Assembly: GCA_016711705.1 (NCBI GenBank)
Contig: JADJSK010000001.1
Location: 1,240,001-1,304,000, forward strand
DNA length: 64,000 bases
Origin: Candidatus Brachybacter algidus
GTDB taxonomy: Bacteria > Bacteroidota > Bacteroidia > Chitinophagales > Saprospiraceae
Reading direction: 5' to 3'
Shown here: piece after piece, positions 8,343 to 17,877 of the stretch
How positions within the stretch are numbered: the stretch's first letter is position 1
How the letters are laid out: each line of letters opens with the position of its first letter
The notes under the pieces: model-generated
Seen by the model: only the letters and a program-made list of their open reading frames with translations
What the model was told of the DNA's origin: nothing
Database searches by the model: none
Position numbers and translations under genes: made by a program

Positions 8343-9602
8343 TTATTTTGTAAATCCTTCGTACAACCAATCAGCAAGGGATTTTCTGTTTTCCGATTTC
8401 AAAAAGCGTTTCTGATCATTAACATTCTGAATATTCCCTAATTCAACGAATAAGGCAGGCGGTGCAGAATATTTAACTACATAAAGATCACGGCTTTTGA
8501 CGGTACCTGTATATTTTCTATTTCCTTGTTCTTCATACTTCTTTTCAAATACTGCTTGGGTATTTGTGGCCATTTCTAACCCTTTTTTTGAGCCTTCAGC
8601 ATAATAAAAGTGCGCGTCCAGCTCCAGACCCTGAGATCTTGAATCCACATGAATGCTTATAAACCGTTGGTCCTTAATTCCTTTTACTTTGTATTTATAG
8701 TATAGATTATTAATAATCTCTACCCTTGTCCTTAGTCTTTTAATTTGATTAAGCGGAATAGGGAGCTTGCCGGCGTGAAGATCATCTTTGTCGCACAATA
8801 AAAAGTCATCGTCACGAATCCCATCGTTCGGGTCATAGACAATGAAGTGTACAATACCACCATGTTGGATGATTTTTCGGCCCAACCTTAACGCAACATC
8901 ATATGCATATTCATCCTCACAACAAATGTTGTCATCTATCTTGACCATAGCCCCGGGATCAGGTCCTCCATGGCCACTTTTAATATAAAATACTTTCCCC
9001 TTTAACCTTTCGTCAAACATTTCCACATTTTGATAATTGGATCCAAACAAAGGGATAGAGGTGAATTTTCCCTGAGTAGTGATTGGCTCTACATCTTCAT
9101 CTTCTGCTTGATTGGATATTGGAGGTTTAACAGGAGCTGCCGGTTTGTCATCTTTGTTGATCAGGACCTGCGGAGGTAAATTTTGCTTTTCATTACCACA
9201 ATTGTAGATATGATGCGGAATCCAAAGCAATTTATCATTCAAAAAATAATTTACTTTGATTTTACTGGTCATAAGCCATTTATTATAATTTTCAACCTCG
9301 ATTGCCTTAACCAGGTCAAATATTTTAATTGTAGTCCTTATAGACCTGTTATCATACTTATATATCTTAATAGGTAGCTTATATTCCTTATTGAGATTTA
9401 ATGGGTCTCCGGTTTTTAGCTGATTGATTCTGTAGAATTCAGAGATATTACAAGAGTACTTTTCTAGATCAAATCTTCTTAACAATGCCAGAGCCCCCTC
9501 TCCTTTTGCTAGTTTTGTGGTTGCATAAGTTTGCCCATAGACATCACAGATAGTCATCAGACACATCAAAACTGAAAATATCCTGTACAATTTTAAACTC
9601 AA
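8343..9602 (-). CDS. N-acetylmuramoyl-L-alanine amidase (Amidase_3)
   Basis: Cleaves the amide bond between muramic acid and the peptide stem of peptidoglycan. The C-terminal zinc amidase domain shows the His in IKSGHGGPDPGA, a metal-ligand Glu in CCEDEYAYDVAL, His in SIHVDSRS, and the catalytic Glu in LFVELGN. The N-terminal part is a less conserved, LysM-like region. An open frame extends to a TTG at 9623, but that codon is part of the promoter element; I prefer the TTG at 9602, which yields MSLKLYRIFSVL and a good signal peptide ending near VYGQ. ATG at 9566 is another option. Confidence 0.85.
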   Translation of the reverse strand: MSLKLYRIFSVLMCLMTICDVYGQTYATTKLAKGEGALALLRRFDLEKYSCNISEFYRINQLKTGDPLNLNKEYKLPIKIYKYDNRSIRTTIKIFDLVKAIEVENYNKWLMTSKIKVNYFLNDKLLWIPHHIYNCGNEKQNLPPQVLINKDDKPAAPVKPPISNQAEDEDVEPITTQGKFTSIPLFGSNYQNVEMFDERLKGKVFYIKSGHGGPDPGAMVKIDDNICCEDEYAYDVALRLGRKIIQHGGIVHFIVYDPNDGIRDDDFLLCDKDDLHAGKLPIPLNQIKRLRTRVEIINNLYYKYKVKGIKDQRFISIHVDSRSQGLELDAHFYYAEGSKKGLEMATNTQAVFEKKYEEQGNRKYTGTVKSRDLYVVKYSAPPALFVELGNIQNVNDQKRFLKSENRKSLADWLYEGFTK

Positions 9603-9620
9603 ATCTTTAGCTTCAAAGCA

Positions 9621-9628
9621 CAAATATA
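9621..9628 (-). promoter_or_regulatory. Promoter -7 element for the amidase gene
   Basis: Minus strand reads TATATTTG, a full match to TAnnTTTG. Its position rules against the TTG at 9623 as the start codon. Confidence 0.5.
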
Positions 9629-9693
9629 TTATAATATAATATAATGTATTGATTATCCAAGGAATAATTTAATTTTCCCTTTGAAATTTATCA

Positions 9694-9701
9694 TAGATTT
9701 G
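9694..9701 (+). promoter_or_regulatory. Promoter -7 element for ccmB
   Basis: TAGATTTG matches TAnnTTTG and lies 24 bases before the ccmB start codon. Confidence 0.5.
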
Positions 9702-9725
9702 ATCTTCTAACATGAATCAAAAACA

Positions 9726-10376
9726 GTGAATAAGATATTTATACTCGTCAAAAAAGACCTAACATCAGAGCTCAGAAATGCCCATTCAATTAGCTCAGTA
9801 ATTCTCTATGTATTTGCCACTGTTTATATTATATATAGTTCATTTATCAATATACAAGCTAATAACTGGAATGTACTTTTCTGGATAGTTTTTTTATTTG
9901 TCTCAGTAAATGCTTTGACCAAAAGTTTTGATCAGGAGAATAGCAACAAAGGACTTTATTACTATCAACTCGCTCATCCTGTGTATATTTTTGGAGCTAA
10001 AGTAATATACAATATAATCCTCCTGATGATTCTCGGGACACTTACTTTTATAGTTTTTGCATTCATCGCAGGTAATCCTGTACGGGATTTTCCTCTTTTT
10101 GCTTTAACGTTGCTATTGGCAAGTATTGGATTCTCTTCAATATTTACTTTTATTTCAGCTTTAGGTGCAAAGTCAGGCAATAGCCATATGTTGACTGCGA
10201 TATTAGGATTTCCATGCGTGATTCCGGTGTTATTAGAATTACTTAAATTATCAGCGAATTCATTAGCGCTGATCAATGATACTGCCTATACGACGGATAT
10301 ATTGATTCTTGTGAGCATAGACGTAATCTTATTGGCGCTCTCATTTGTACTATTTCCATTTGTTTGGCGAGAATAA
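9726..10376 (+). CDS. ccmB: Heme exporter / cytochrome c maturation protein CcmB
   Basis: A 216-residue, six-helix membrane protein. The start, NKIFILVKKDLTSELRNAHSI, matches the CcmB N-terminus, and KSFDQENSNKGLYYYQLAHPVYIFGAKVIYN is the family signature region. CcmB is the membrane subunit of the ABC complex that helps load heme for cytochrome c maturation. Start is GTG; an ATG at 9712 is out of frame and runs into a stop. ccmC and a ccmD-like gene follow; no ccmA is in the window. Confidence 0.88.
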   Translation: MNKIFILVKKDLTSELRNAHSISSVILYVFATVYIIYSSFINIQANNWNVLFWIVFLFVSVNALTKSFDQENSNKGLYYYQLAHPVYIFGAKVIYNIILLMILGTLTFIVFAFIAGNPVRDFPLFALTLLLASIGFSSIFTFISALGAKSGNSHMLTAILGFPCVIPVLLELLKLSANSLALINDTAYTTDILILVSIDVILLALSFVLFPFVWRE

Positions 10377-10402
10377 ACCATTTTGGATATCGTTACATTT
10401 TC

Positions 10403-10410
10403 TAACTTTG
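10403..10410 (+). promoter_or_regulatory. Promoter for ccmC
   Basis: TAACTTTG matches the -7 consensus. TTTG at 10382-10385 lies 17 bases upstream as a -33 box. It sits between the ccmB stop and the ccmC ATG at 10432, so ccmC can be transcribed on its own. Confidence 0.55.
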
Positions 10411-10431
10411 TATTTAAAATATAGACTTACA

Positions 10432-11475
10432 ATGGAAAAAAACTGGGTCAAGATTCTTACAGTTTTATTGATATTTTATACGTTTATTGCCGGTATGCTT
10501 CGCCCTCTGAATGCAGGAATTATGGAAGTAGACCCCAATAAGACAACGATAGATACTACAATCGACGTTCATGTCAACACCTACAACACACATCTCGATT
10601 CCGAATCAAATACTGCCTTCTTGTCTATTGACAGTCTTTATTCTATAAAATGCTCAAAATTCAAGGCTTTAAGCAGTAATGAAGCGGTAATTTCATTTAA
10701 TATTCCTGCCTTTTTACCTATTGGACAAAAGATCATAGATGCAAGTCTTGTCATTGCAAATAAAAAGGATGGCGGATTTGCAAGGCCTTCTTCAATTATT
10801 ATCACTCAAGATTCAATAAATATCGCGGCCGGTGAGGTGCTTTGGTCAGTTGATAGAATAAGTAATCTACCAATGGCTGAGGCAAAAGGATTTCCTTTTC
10901 GTTTAATTCTGGAAGAAACGATTAGAAATCTTTATTACCATGTGCCTTTTTGGTTTGCAATGATCATCTTATTTAGTACCTCAGTATTTTTTGCAATCAG
11001 ATCATTACGCACAGGAAGCCGTGAGGATGAATTAAAAGTATATGCTTACAATAGAGTTGGTTTCTTTTATGGCATCATGGGTATAATCACGGGAGCAGTT
11101 TGGGCACGTTTTGCATGGGGTCAATATTGGAGTGGTGACATTAAACAAAATATGACTGCAATAGCATTATTAATATATGCGGCTTATTTTATTTTGTGGA
11201 AGTCATTCAAAGATGAAAAAATACAAGCAAGAGTGTCAGGCGTGTTTACCATATTTGCATATGTAGCCATGATTCCACTCATTTTTGTCATACCAAGACT
11301 CTATGACAGCTTGCATCCCGGCAATGGTGGCAATCCGGCTTTGGGTGGAGAAGATCTTGACTCGACAATGAGGATGGTATTCTATCCTGGAATAATTGCA
11401 TTCACACTTTTAGGATTCTGGCTAAGTAATATTTACTATAGAATCAAGCAGTTAGACGACAAAATGAAACAATAA
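10432..11475 (+). CDS. ccmC: Cytochrome c assembly protein CcmC/CcsA family
   Basis: Membrane protein of the heme-handling family. The tryptophan-rich periplasmic signature is visible as WARFAWGQYWSGD, flanked by membrane helices, and further helices follow to the end. Before the first signature there is an unusually long N-terminal periplasmic insert (about residues 25-150), a form I associate with Bacteroidota. I chose the ATG at 10432 over the upstream frame opening at 10345, because that would overlap ccmB and read through the promoter. Confidence 0.85.
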   Translation: MEKNWVKILTVLLIFYTFIAGMLRPLNAGIMEVDPNKTTIDTTIDVHVNTYNTHLDSESNTAFLSIDSLYSIKCSKFKALSSNEAVISFNIPAFLPIGQKIIDASLVIANKKDGGFARPSSIIITQDSINIAAGEVLWSVDRISNLPMAEAKGFPFRLILEETIRNLYYHVPFWFAMIILFSTSVFFAIRSLRTGSREDELKVYAYNRVGFFYGIMGIITGAVWARFAWGQYWSGDIKQNMTAIALLIYAAYFILWKSFKDEKIQARVSGVFTIFAYVAMIPLIFVIPRLYDSLHPGNGGNPALGGEDLDSTMRMVFYPGIIAFTLLGFWLSNIYYRIKQLDDKMKQ

Positions 11476-11577
11476 ATTGCATAAACAGATTAATTGCAAA
11501 ATAAAGTTCTGTCAAATGAAAAATATACTATACCTTTATCACTTCAGTAAGGAATAATTTAAACCTAAGAATTTACT

Positions 11578-11769
11578 ATGCTGTTATTTTCTCCCGTGAA
11601 TCATTTGATTGCGCTTCTATCAGCGAGTAATACCTCGCTTTACGATAATGGCAAAATTTATGTCGTTATCATTGTCATTGCTATAGTACTTGTAGGGTTT
11701 TTCCTTTATTTATTTAATCTGGACAAAAAAATAAAATCGTTAGAGAGAAAAATTAATTCAAATGAGTAA
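11578..11769 (+). CDS. ccmD: CcmD-like small membrane protein
   Basis: Sixty-three residues with one membrane helix (YVVIIVIAIVLVGFFLYLF) followed by a charged tail LDKKIKSLERKI, the layout of CcmD, which binds CcmC and helps release heme-CcmE. Location directly after ccmB and ccmC supports this. The first 25 residues are less typical, so the start could be later. The last eight bases overlap the start of the glutamate dehydrogenase gene. Confidence 0.75.
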   Translation: MLLFSPVNHLIALLSASNTSLYDNGKIYVVIIVIAIVLVGFFLYLFNLDKKIKSLERKINSNE

Positions 11770-13180
11770 TAAAAGAGCAAGTTTTTTTGAAAGTGTGAAC
11801 AAAAACTTTGATAAAGCCGCAACTTTCACAGGCTTACCTAAAGGTCTATTAGACCAGATCAAGGCTTGTAATGCTGTGTATCAAATGAGATTCCCTGTGA
11901 AAGTAGGAAATGAATATCAGGTGATAGAAGCATATCGTGTTCAGCATAGTCAGCATAGATTACCTACTAAAGGAGGTATCCGTTATAGTGAGCATGTCAA
12001 TCAGGATGAAGTAATGGCCCTAGCAGCTTTGATGACATATAAATGTGCTATTGTAGATGTTCCGTTTGGCGGAGCGAAAGGTGGTGTTAGAATTAACCCA
12101 AAAGCATATACAGTAAAACAACTTGAGAAAATAACAAGAAGATATACAGCTGAATTAATCCGTAAAAACTTTATTGGCCCTGGTATTGATGTGCCAGCGC
12201 CTGATTATGGAACAGGTGCAAGAGAAATGGCCTGGATAGTAGATACTTATACTACTATGAAGCACGGAGAAATAGATGGAGTAGCATGTGTCACAGGTAA
12301 GCCTGTCACTCAAAATGGTATCAGAGGTAGAGAAGAAGCTACTGGACGTGGAGTTTTCTACGGAATGAGAGAATTACTCAACAATAAAGAAGATTGCAAA
12401 AAATGGGGCATTACTCCAGGTACAGCAGGTAAAACAATTGTATTACAAGGTCTAGGAAATGTTGGTTCTTTCACCGGCAAAATATCTCAGAATGAAGGAG
12501 ATATGGTGATCATCGCTGTATCTGAATTTGAAGGTGCAATACACAATGAAAAAGGAATCGACATCGCTGAACTTCTCAAACATAGAAAAGAAACAGGTTC
12601 GATACTCAATTTTCCAGGAACTAAAATACTTCCTTCCCGTGATGCAGCTTTGGAATTAGAGTGTGATATCTTAGTCCCTGCGGCCTTGGAAAATCAAATC
12701 ACTTCTGACAACGCTGAAAGAATTAAGGCCAAGATAATTGCCGAAGCGGCTAACGGACCTATCTCAGCTGATGGCGAAGCAATATTATTGAAGATGGGTG
12801 TGATCATTATCCCTGATATGTACTTAAATGCAGGAGGGGTTACTGTTTCTTACTTTGAATGGCTTAAAAACCTTTCACACATGCGTTTTGGTAGAATGGA
12901 GAAACGATTTGATCACAATACTTATAATAATCTCGTTACGACTATCGAGAATATGACCGGTAAAACAATCGGCGCACAGGAAAGAGATTTCCTCACCAAA
13001 GGTGCTGAAGAAGTGGATTTAGTAAGATCCGGGCTTGAAGAAACCATGATAAATTCATACAACCAGATACGAGAAACCTGGAAACGCAAGAAAGGAGTAG
13101 AAGATCTTAGAACTGCAGCATTTATTTGTGCTTTGAATAAGATAAGCAGTGACTATATGGCAATGGGAATATTCCCTTAA
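11762..13180 (+). CDS. gdhA: Glutamate dehydrogenase (Glu/Leu/Phe/Val family)
   Basis: Interconverts glutamate and 2-oxoglutarate plus ammonium in the cytoplasm. The substrate-binding half has LPTKGGIRYS, MTYKCAIVDVPFGGAKGG with the catalytic Lys, and PAPDYGTGAREM. The dinucleotide-binding half has VVLQGLGNVGSF-like sequence (LQGLGNVGSF). The length of 472 residues fits the hexameric, NAD-type branch. It overlaps the ccmD-like gene by eight bases. An Lrp-family regulator follows, which could control it, as Lrp/AsnC proteins often sense amino acids. Confidence 0.92.
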   Translation: MSNKRASFFESVNKNFDKAATFTGLPKGLLDQIKACNAVYQMRFPVKVGNEYQVIEAYRVQHSQHRLPTKGGIRYSEHVNQDEVMALAALMTYKCAIVDVPFGGAKGGVRINPKAYTVKQLEKITRRYTAELIRKNFIGPGIDVPAPDYGTGAREMAWIVDTYTTMKHGEIDGVACVTGKPVTQNGIRGREEATGRGVFYGMRELLNNKEDCKKWGITPGTAGKTIVLQGLGNVGSFTGKISQNEGDMVIIAVSEFEGAIHNEKGIDIAELLKHRKETGSILNFPGTKILPSRDAALELECDILVPAALENQITSDNAERIKAKIIAEAANGPISADGEAILLKMGVIIIPDMYLNAGGVTVSYFEWLKNLSHMRFGRMEKRFDHNTYNNLVTTIENMTGKTIGAQERDFLTKGAEEVDLVRSGLEETMINSYNQIRETWKRKKGVEDLRTAAFICALNKISSDYMAMGIFP

Positions 13181-13240
13181 CAGAAAGAATTTCCCCTTTT
13201 CGGCAATTATTATATTTAATATTTTACAAAATAATCTTTT

Positions 13241-13729
13241 ATGATTCATAATCATTCTGATAATAAGTTAGATAAAATAGATCTAAAGATCTTGAAAATC
13301 CTGCAAGAGAATAGTAAGATTACTAACCTTGATCTTTCTAAAAAAATAGGACTTTCTCCGGCTCCAACGCTGGAAAGGGTAAAAAAACTTGAATCGACAG
13401 GCGTCATCGCAAGCTACCATGCTGCCATTGATACATTGTCATTAGGTTTAAATGTCAAAACATTTGTTCTGGTATCATTGGCTTGGCAGAGAGAAAATGC
13501 ACTTGATAAATTTCTACTAAAAATCAAAAGTATCTCAGAAATAACTGAATGTTATATCATTACCGGTGAAGCTGATTTCCTAATGAAAATAGTTTGCAAG
13601 GATATTCCTTCCTATGAACATATTTTGTTTAAAACGCTAAGTCAAATAGAAGAAATAGAAAGGCTTAAGACATTGATGACGTTGTCCACTGTAAAAGATT
13701 CTAAGCTTTTACCATTTGATTATGATTAA
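13241..13729 (+). CDS. Lrp/AsnC family transcriptional regulator
   Basis: N-terminal winged helix-turn-helix (DLKILKILQENSKITNLDLS then GLSPAPTLERVKKLE) followed by the RAM/AsnC ligand-binding domain (CYIITGEADFLMKIVCKD). Such proteins form octamers that bind amino acids and regulate amino-acid metabolism. It follows the glutamate dehydrogenase gene by about 60 bases and precedes the TraB-like gene by two, so it is likely co-transcribed with the latter. Confidence 0.92.
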   Translation: MIHNHSDNKLDKIDLKILKILQENSKITNLDLSKKIGLSPAPTLERVKKLESTGVIASYHAAIDTLSLGLNVKTFVLVSLAWQRENALDKFLLKIKSISEITECYIITGEADFLMKIVCKDIPSYEHILFKTLSQIEEIERLKTLMTLSTVKDSKLLPFDYD

Positions 13730-13731
13730 TT

Positions 13732-14508
13732 ATGGCTATTTTTTATAAAATTGTCTGCCCATCAAATAATTCAATCAGTTATTTGATGGGCACTTTTCAT
13801 TTAAATCATACTGGTTTCGAACCTATTCTGAACAAAGCTTACGACCTTATAAGTAAGTCCAGCCATTATTATGGGGAGATGGACCTTAATAGCGTTGACC
13901 CTATTATTGTAAGCGAGGTATTAAACAATCAGCCCAAAGCCTCTCATAAGATTAAATCACTACTGAATAAGAAACGTAATGCATTTCAAAACAAATTCGG
14001 TTTTGATGTAAATCACTTGGCAGAGTTGCCTATATTTTCGATGTTAAATGAATTAACTACGGGCTTGTTTAATGAAAAACTAATAGCAGGATCAATTGAT
14101 GAAGAATTATTAAAAAAGGCTATTGAAAACAAATTGACACTGGGAGGACTTGAAACTTTTGAGGAGCAGATGCAGATCATGAAGAGCCTGAAAAGTAAGG
14201 ATATAGAAAAGCAAATAATTGAAATGCTTCACCATCCAAGTAAATTTGGCAGGTCAATGGATAAAGTATTCAAATACTATTTAAAAGGAAAGGCCCGAAA
14301 ACTGCAAAAAGAAGCAAAAAAAAATACCAAAGGCAATTCTTCAATATTAATAGATAAGAGGAATAAGATCATGACTTCCAGAATTTTGGAAATAATCAAA
14401 CAAAATGATAAGAACTTTTTTTCAGTCGGAGCCGGTCACTTGAGCGGTCCAACAGGAATTACTACTCTACTCAAAAAACAGGGTATTTTTGTTGAAAAAG
14501 TTAAATAA
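13732..14508 (+). CDS. TraB/GumN family protein
   Basis: A 258-residue protein with the two family signatures: YLMGTFHLNH near the N-terminus and SVGAGHLSGPTG near the C-terminus. The fold is related to erythromycin-esterase and Tiki-type proteases, with conserved Glu and His in such motifs. No signal peptide is seen, unlike many GumN proteins. Two bases separate it from the Lrp gene. The substrate is not known. Confidence 0.8.
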   Translation: MAIFYKIVCPSNNSISYLMGTFHLNHTGFEPILNKAYDLISKSSHYYGEMDLNSVDPIIVSEVLNNQPKASHKIKSLLNKKRNAFQNKFGFDVNHLAELPIFSMLNELTTGLFNEKLIAGSIDEELLKKAIENKLTLGGLETFEEQMQIMKSLKSKDIEKQIIEMLHHPSKFGRSMDKVFKYYLKGKARKLQKEAKKNTKGNSSILIDKRNKIMTSRILEIIKQNDKNFFSVGAGHLSGPTGITTLLKKQGIFVEKVK

Positions 14509-14720
14509 AATATTGATCACCTATAGTATTAATCGCTACATCTGGCAACTTGAAAAAAAATTTCATCGAGAATAGTCTCCAGCGTTCTTTGAGCCATGAG
14601 GCGACATCATCTTCTCAGCAGGAAACCTATGTTGGACATTCGGCCCTGTAATACGTGTCAACTATTATACTATCCACTATAATACTATAATACTTTACTC
14701 TACTCTAATACTTTCTAAAT

Positions 14721-16283
14721 CTACGTTTTAGATCTTAATCTGATTAGAGGACATACGATCTCTTCCAATGAGACTCCACCATGCTGAAAAGTATCCTTGT
14801 AATAATTGTTGTAGTAATTATAGTTGTTAGGATAAAGAAAGAACTTATCTTCTTTGGCAAATATGAAAGAAGAACTAACATTAGGTCTTGGCAAGAATGC
14901 CTTAGATGGATCTTTGTAATCAATTACGTCACTTGGATCATAATTCAAATTACGGCCGACTTTGTATCTTAAGTTTGTAGTAGTCTCGCGATCACCTATC
15001 ACCTTAGAGGGAGTTTTGACCTTAATGGAACCATGATCAGTTAGAATAAATAGCCTTATCGGCTTCTCAGCTAGTTTCTGCATAGCAGACCATAATGGTG
15101 AATGCAAAAACCATGATTTAGTCAATGATCTATATGCTTTTTCATCATCAGCCAACTCTTTCAAAACATCCATCTCTGTCCTGGCATGAGAAAGCATATC
15201 TATGAAATTGTAAACGATAACACTCAGGTTATTGTTAAGTAAGTTCAATGCATTATCAGCCAGGTTTTTACCTGTATGAACATTGGTGATCTTAATATAT
15301 TCGTTCTTAATGGGTTTTCTAAATACTCTTGAGATCTGCTCAGAAAAGAACTGTGCCTCGCTCAGGTTTTTCCCACCTTCTTCCGAATCGTTTTTCCAAA
15401 GATCAGGATATTTTTGCGCGATCTCGCTGGGCATCATACCTGCGAATATTGCATTCCTGCTATATTGAGTTGAAGTAGGTAGGATACTAAAGAAATAGTC
15501 TTCAGATTCTACTTTGTATAATTCCTCAATTATTGGTTCAATCGTCTTCCATTGATCGTATCTGAGATTATCCATTAAAACAATGACATTTGGCATATCA
15601 TCATCAATAAATGGAAAGACTTTTTCTCTTAAAACATTATAAGACATAATTGGAGCTTCCTTATTGGATTTGTCCAACCAACTTAAATAATTTCTTTGTA
15701 CAAATTTTGAAAACCCCGCATTTGCTTCACTTTTCTGAGTGGTGAGTATATCGCTCATTTCCAGAGACTGCGAGTTATCAATCTTAATTTCCCAGCCAAT
15801 GATTTTCTTGTAGACATCTACCCATTCATTGTATTCCAATCCACTATTAATTTGCATGAAGATTTGTCTAAAATCCTGCTGATAATCAGATGAAGTCTTC
15901 TCTCTCACCAATCGTTTTTCATCAATTATTCTTTTCAAAGAAAGTAAAATTTGATGAGGATTAACGGGCTTGATCAAATAATCAGCTATCTGCGAACCAA
16001 TAGCTTCCTCCATAATATGCTCCTCTTCATTCTTAGTGATCATTACTATTGGAACAGTGGACTTAATGTCTTTCAATTTTGAAAGTGTCTCCAAACCAGA
16101 AATACCGGGCATTGATTCGTCAAGGAAGACTGCATCGAATTCATTATTACTTTCAAATTCCTCAATTGCATCATAACCATTGGTTACAGCAGTGACTTCG
16201 TAGCCCCTTTGAGTAAGAAACATCAACTGTGGCTTAAGAGTCTCTATTTCGTCATCGACCCAAAGTATTTTTATTTTATCCAT
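14721..16283 (-). CDS. porX: PorX, response regulator with PglZ (alkaline phosphatase-fold) domain
   Basis: Residues 1-125 form a receiver domain: DD at 10-11, phospho-acceptor Asp55 in VFLDESMPG, and Lys in DYLIKPVNP. After a helical linker comes a PglZ domain: VLMDNLRYDQW with metal ligands, ILPTSTQYSRNAIFAG with the candidate Thr nucleophile, and LTDHGSIKVKTPSKV. This receiver-PglZ fusion of about 520 residues is PorX, the T9SS regulator that works with the kinase PorY and sigma factor SigP in Porphyromonas. PorY is not in the window. No clear TAnnTTTG promoter precedes it. Confidence 0.9.
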   Translation of the reverse strand: MDKIKILWVDDEIETLKPQLMFLTQRGYEVTAVTNGYDAIEEFESNNEFDAVFLDESMPGISGLETLSKLKDIKSTVPIVMITKNEEEHIMEEAIGSQIADYLIKPVNPHQILLSLKRIIDEKRLVREKTSSDYQQDFRQIFMQINSGLEYNEWVDVYKKIIGWEIKIDNSQSLEMSDILTTQKSEANAGFSKFVQRNYLSWLDKSNKEAPIMSYNVLREKVFPFIDDDMPNVIVLMDNLRYDQWKTIEPIIEELYKVESEDYFFSILPTSTQYSRNAIFAGMMPSEIAQKYPDLWKNDSEEGGKNLSEAQFFSEQISRVFRKPIKNEYIKITNVHTGKNLADNALNLLNNNLSVIVYNFIDMLSHARTEMDVLKELADDEKAYRSLTKSWFLHSPLWSAMQKLAEKPIRLFILTDHGSIKVKTPSKVIGDRETTTNLRYKVGRNLNYDPSDVIDYKDPSKAFLPRPNVSSSFIFAKEDKFFLYPNNYNYYNNYYKDTFQHGGVSLEEIVCPLIRLRSKT

Positions 16284-16519
16284 AAATATTTTTTAGCTGA
16301 AGCTATTTGATGTTCAATTCAATTTATCACAAATTAACGATAAGAATCCCATAATATTTGAATTACTTTCAATAAAGGCATCATTTACAAATGTTGGTCA
16401 GCGAGATTAAAACTCAATAGTCTCTTACAATTTGTTACAATACCGCATCATTTAGACATTGATAAAAAAATTCTATAAAAAATATTTTAAAACTTAAATT
16501 TACCGAAAATAGATTCTTA

Positions 16520-17743
16520 ATGTTCTTTAAAATTAAAAAAATAATTAATGATCCTGTCTACGGTATTATTAATATTCCAGATGGCTTGATTTTTGAAATA
16601 TTTGAACATCCTGATTTTCAACGTCTTCGAAGAATTTCTCAGGTAGGTCTTACTAATTATGTGTATCCGGGAGCCAATCATACTAGATTCCATCATGCAC
16701 TCGGAGCAATGCATCTTTGTATTGAAGCACTTGAAGCACTTAGAATCAAAGGAATAGATATTACAAAGGAAGAAGCCACTGGTCTTATACTGGCTATTTT
16801 GTTGCATGATGTGGGGCATGGGCCATTCAGCCATGTGCTTGAGCACACCTTGACCGGTCAGCATCATGAATCAATGACACTGGCCATCATGAATAAATTG
16901 AATAAAGAGAAGGATGGAGCGCTAGACACTGCTATACAGATCTTTTCAAATGCTTATCCTAAAAAGTTTTTACACCAATTAGTTTCAGGTCAATTAGATC
17001 TGGATAGAATGGATTATCTCAATCGGGACAGCTTCTTTACTGGTGTCGCAGAAGGTAAAATTGGTTATGATAGGATTATTAAAATGATGACAGTCGTTGA
17101 CAATAGCCTAGTAGTAGAAGAAAAGGGCATATATTCTGTAGAAAATTTTCTAATGGCGCGCAGGTTAATGTATTGGCAGGTTTACCTTCACAAAACAGTT
17201 TTGGCATCAGAACAAATGCTAATTCAATGTCTGAAAAGAGCATCTATACTATGCAAATCAGGAATGAAGTTTAATATATCTGAGCATTTAACTTACTTTC
17301 TTGAGTCTAAGGATAAAAGAACCATAAGTAGTGAATTAATAAGTCATTTTCTACAATTAGATGATTATGATCTTTGGTGGGCTTTAAAACAATTTTCAAA
17401 AAATGAAGACCCAAGTCTTAAATTTCTCTCAAATGCATTATTGGATAGGCGAATCTTTAAAATACAAATGAGTAAATGGCCCATTGAAGAATCAAATATC
17501 AATGAAATAAAAGATGATATAAAAAAGAAGCTTGATATAACCGAAGAAGATGCTTCAAATCTTGTTTTCGTTGGCTCAGAAAGCAATGAGATGTACAATA
17601 TTACTAAAGATGAGATCATGGTAAGACTGAAAAATGGCAAAGTATTACCCTTTTCTCAGGTTTCAGATTATCCAATAGGCAATACAGTGGTCCAGAAATA
17701 TTTTTTATGTTATCCTAAACTTTCATACATTGCAGAAGTTTAA
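16520..17743 (+). CDS. HD-domain phosphohydrolase (dGTPase-like)
   Basis: Has the HD superfamily metal site: HTRFHHALGA (about 54-62), LLHDVGHGPFSH with His96-Asp97, and a third ligand region in GQLDLDRMDYLNRDSFFTG. These match the YdhJ/SAMHD1-like branch that hydrolyses (deoxy)nucleoside triphosphates or related nucleotides; the actual substrate is unknown. The 407-residue length is normal for the group. It stands divergent to porX with about 240 bases between them. Confidence 0.85.
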   Translation: MFFKIKKIINDPVYGIINIPDGLIFEIFEHPDFQRLRRISQVGLTNYVYPGANHTRFHHALGAMHLCIEALEALRIKGIDITKEEATGLILAILLHDVGHGPFSHVLEHTLTGQHHESMTLAIMNKLNKEKDGALDTAIQIFSNAYPKKFLHQLVSGQLDLDRMDYLNRDSFFTGVAEGKIGYDRIIKMMTVVDNSLVVEEKGIYSVENFLMARRLMYWQVYLHKTVLASEQMLIQCLKRASILCKSGMKFNISEHLTYFLESKDKRTISSELISHFLQLDDYDLWWALKQFSKNEDPSLKFLSNALLDRRIFKIQMSKWPIEESNINEIKDDIKKKLDITEEDASNLVFVGSESNEMYNITKDEIMVRLKNGKVLPFSQVSDYPIGNTVVQKYFLCYPKLSYIAEV

Positions 17744-17877
17744 GTAACATAGACAATACTTTAGTTGGTTATTTTGATCTTCAATTTTTTTGTTGAAAGA
17801 ACGCCTATTAAAAAGCCAATTTTCTCTAAGGTCTGCTATTCTAAGTACTAAATTACTAATTAATAAATTTAAATATT

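Noticed and set aside
14509..14720. Small gene or RNA in the gap after the TraB-like gene
   Set aside because: Only short AT-rich words such as ATAATACTTT repeated a few times; no start, stop or stem structure worth calling.
14721..16283. PglZ domain as part of a BREX phage-defence system
   Set aside because: The PglZ domain is fused to a receiver domain as in PorX, and no brx genes are near.
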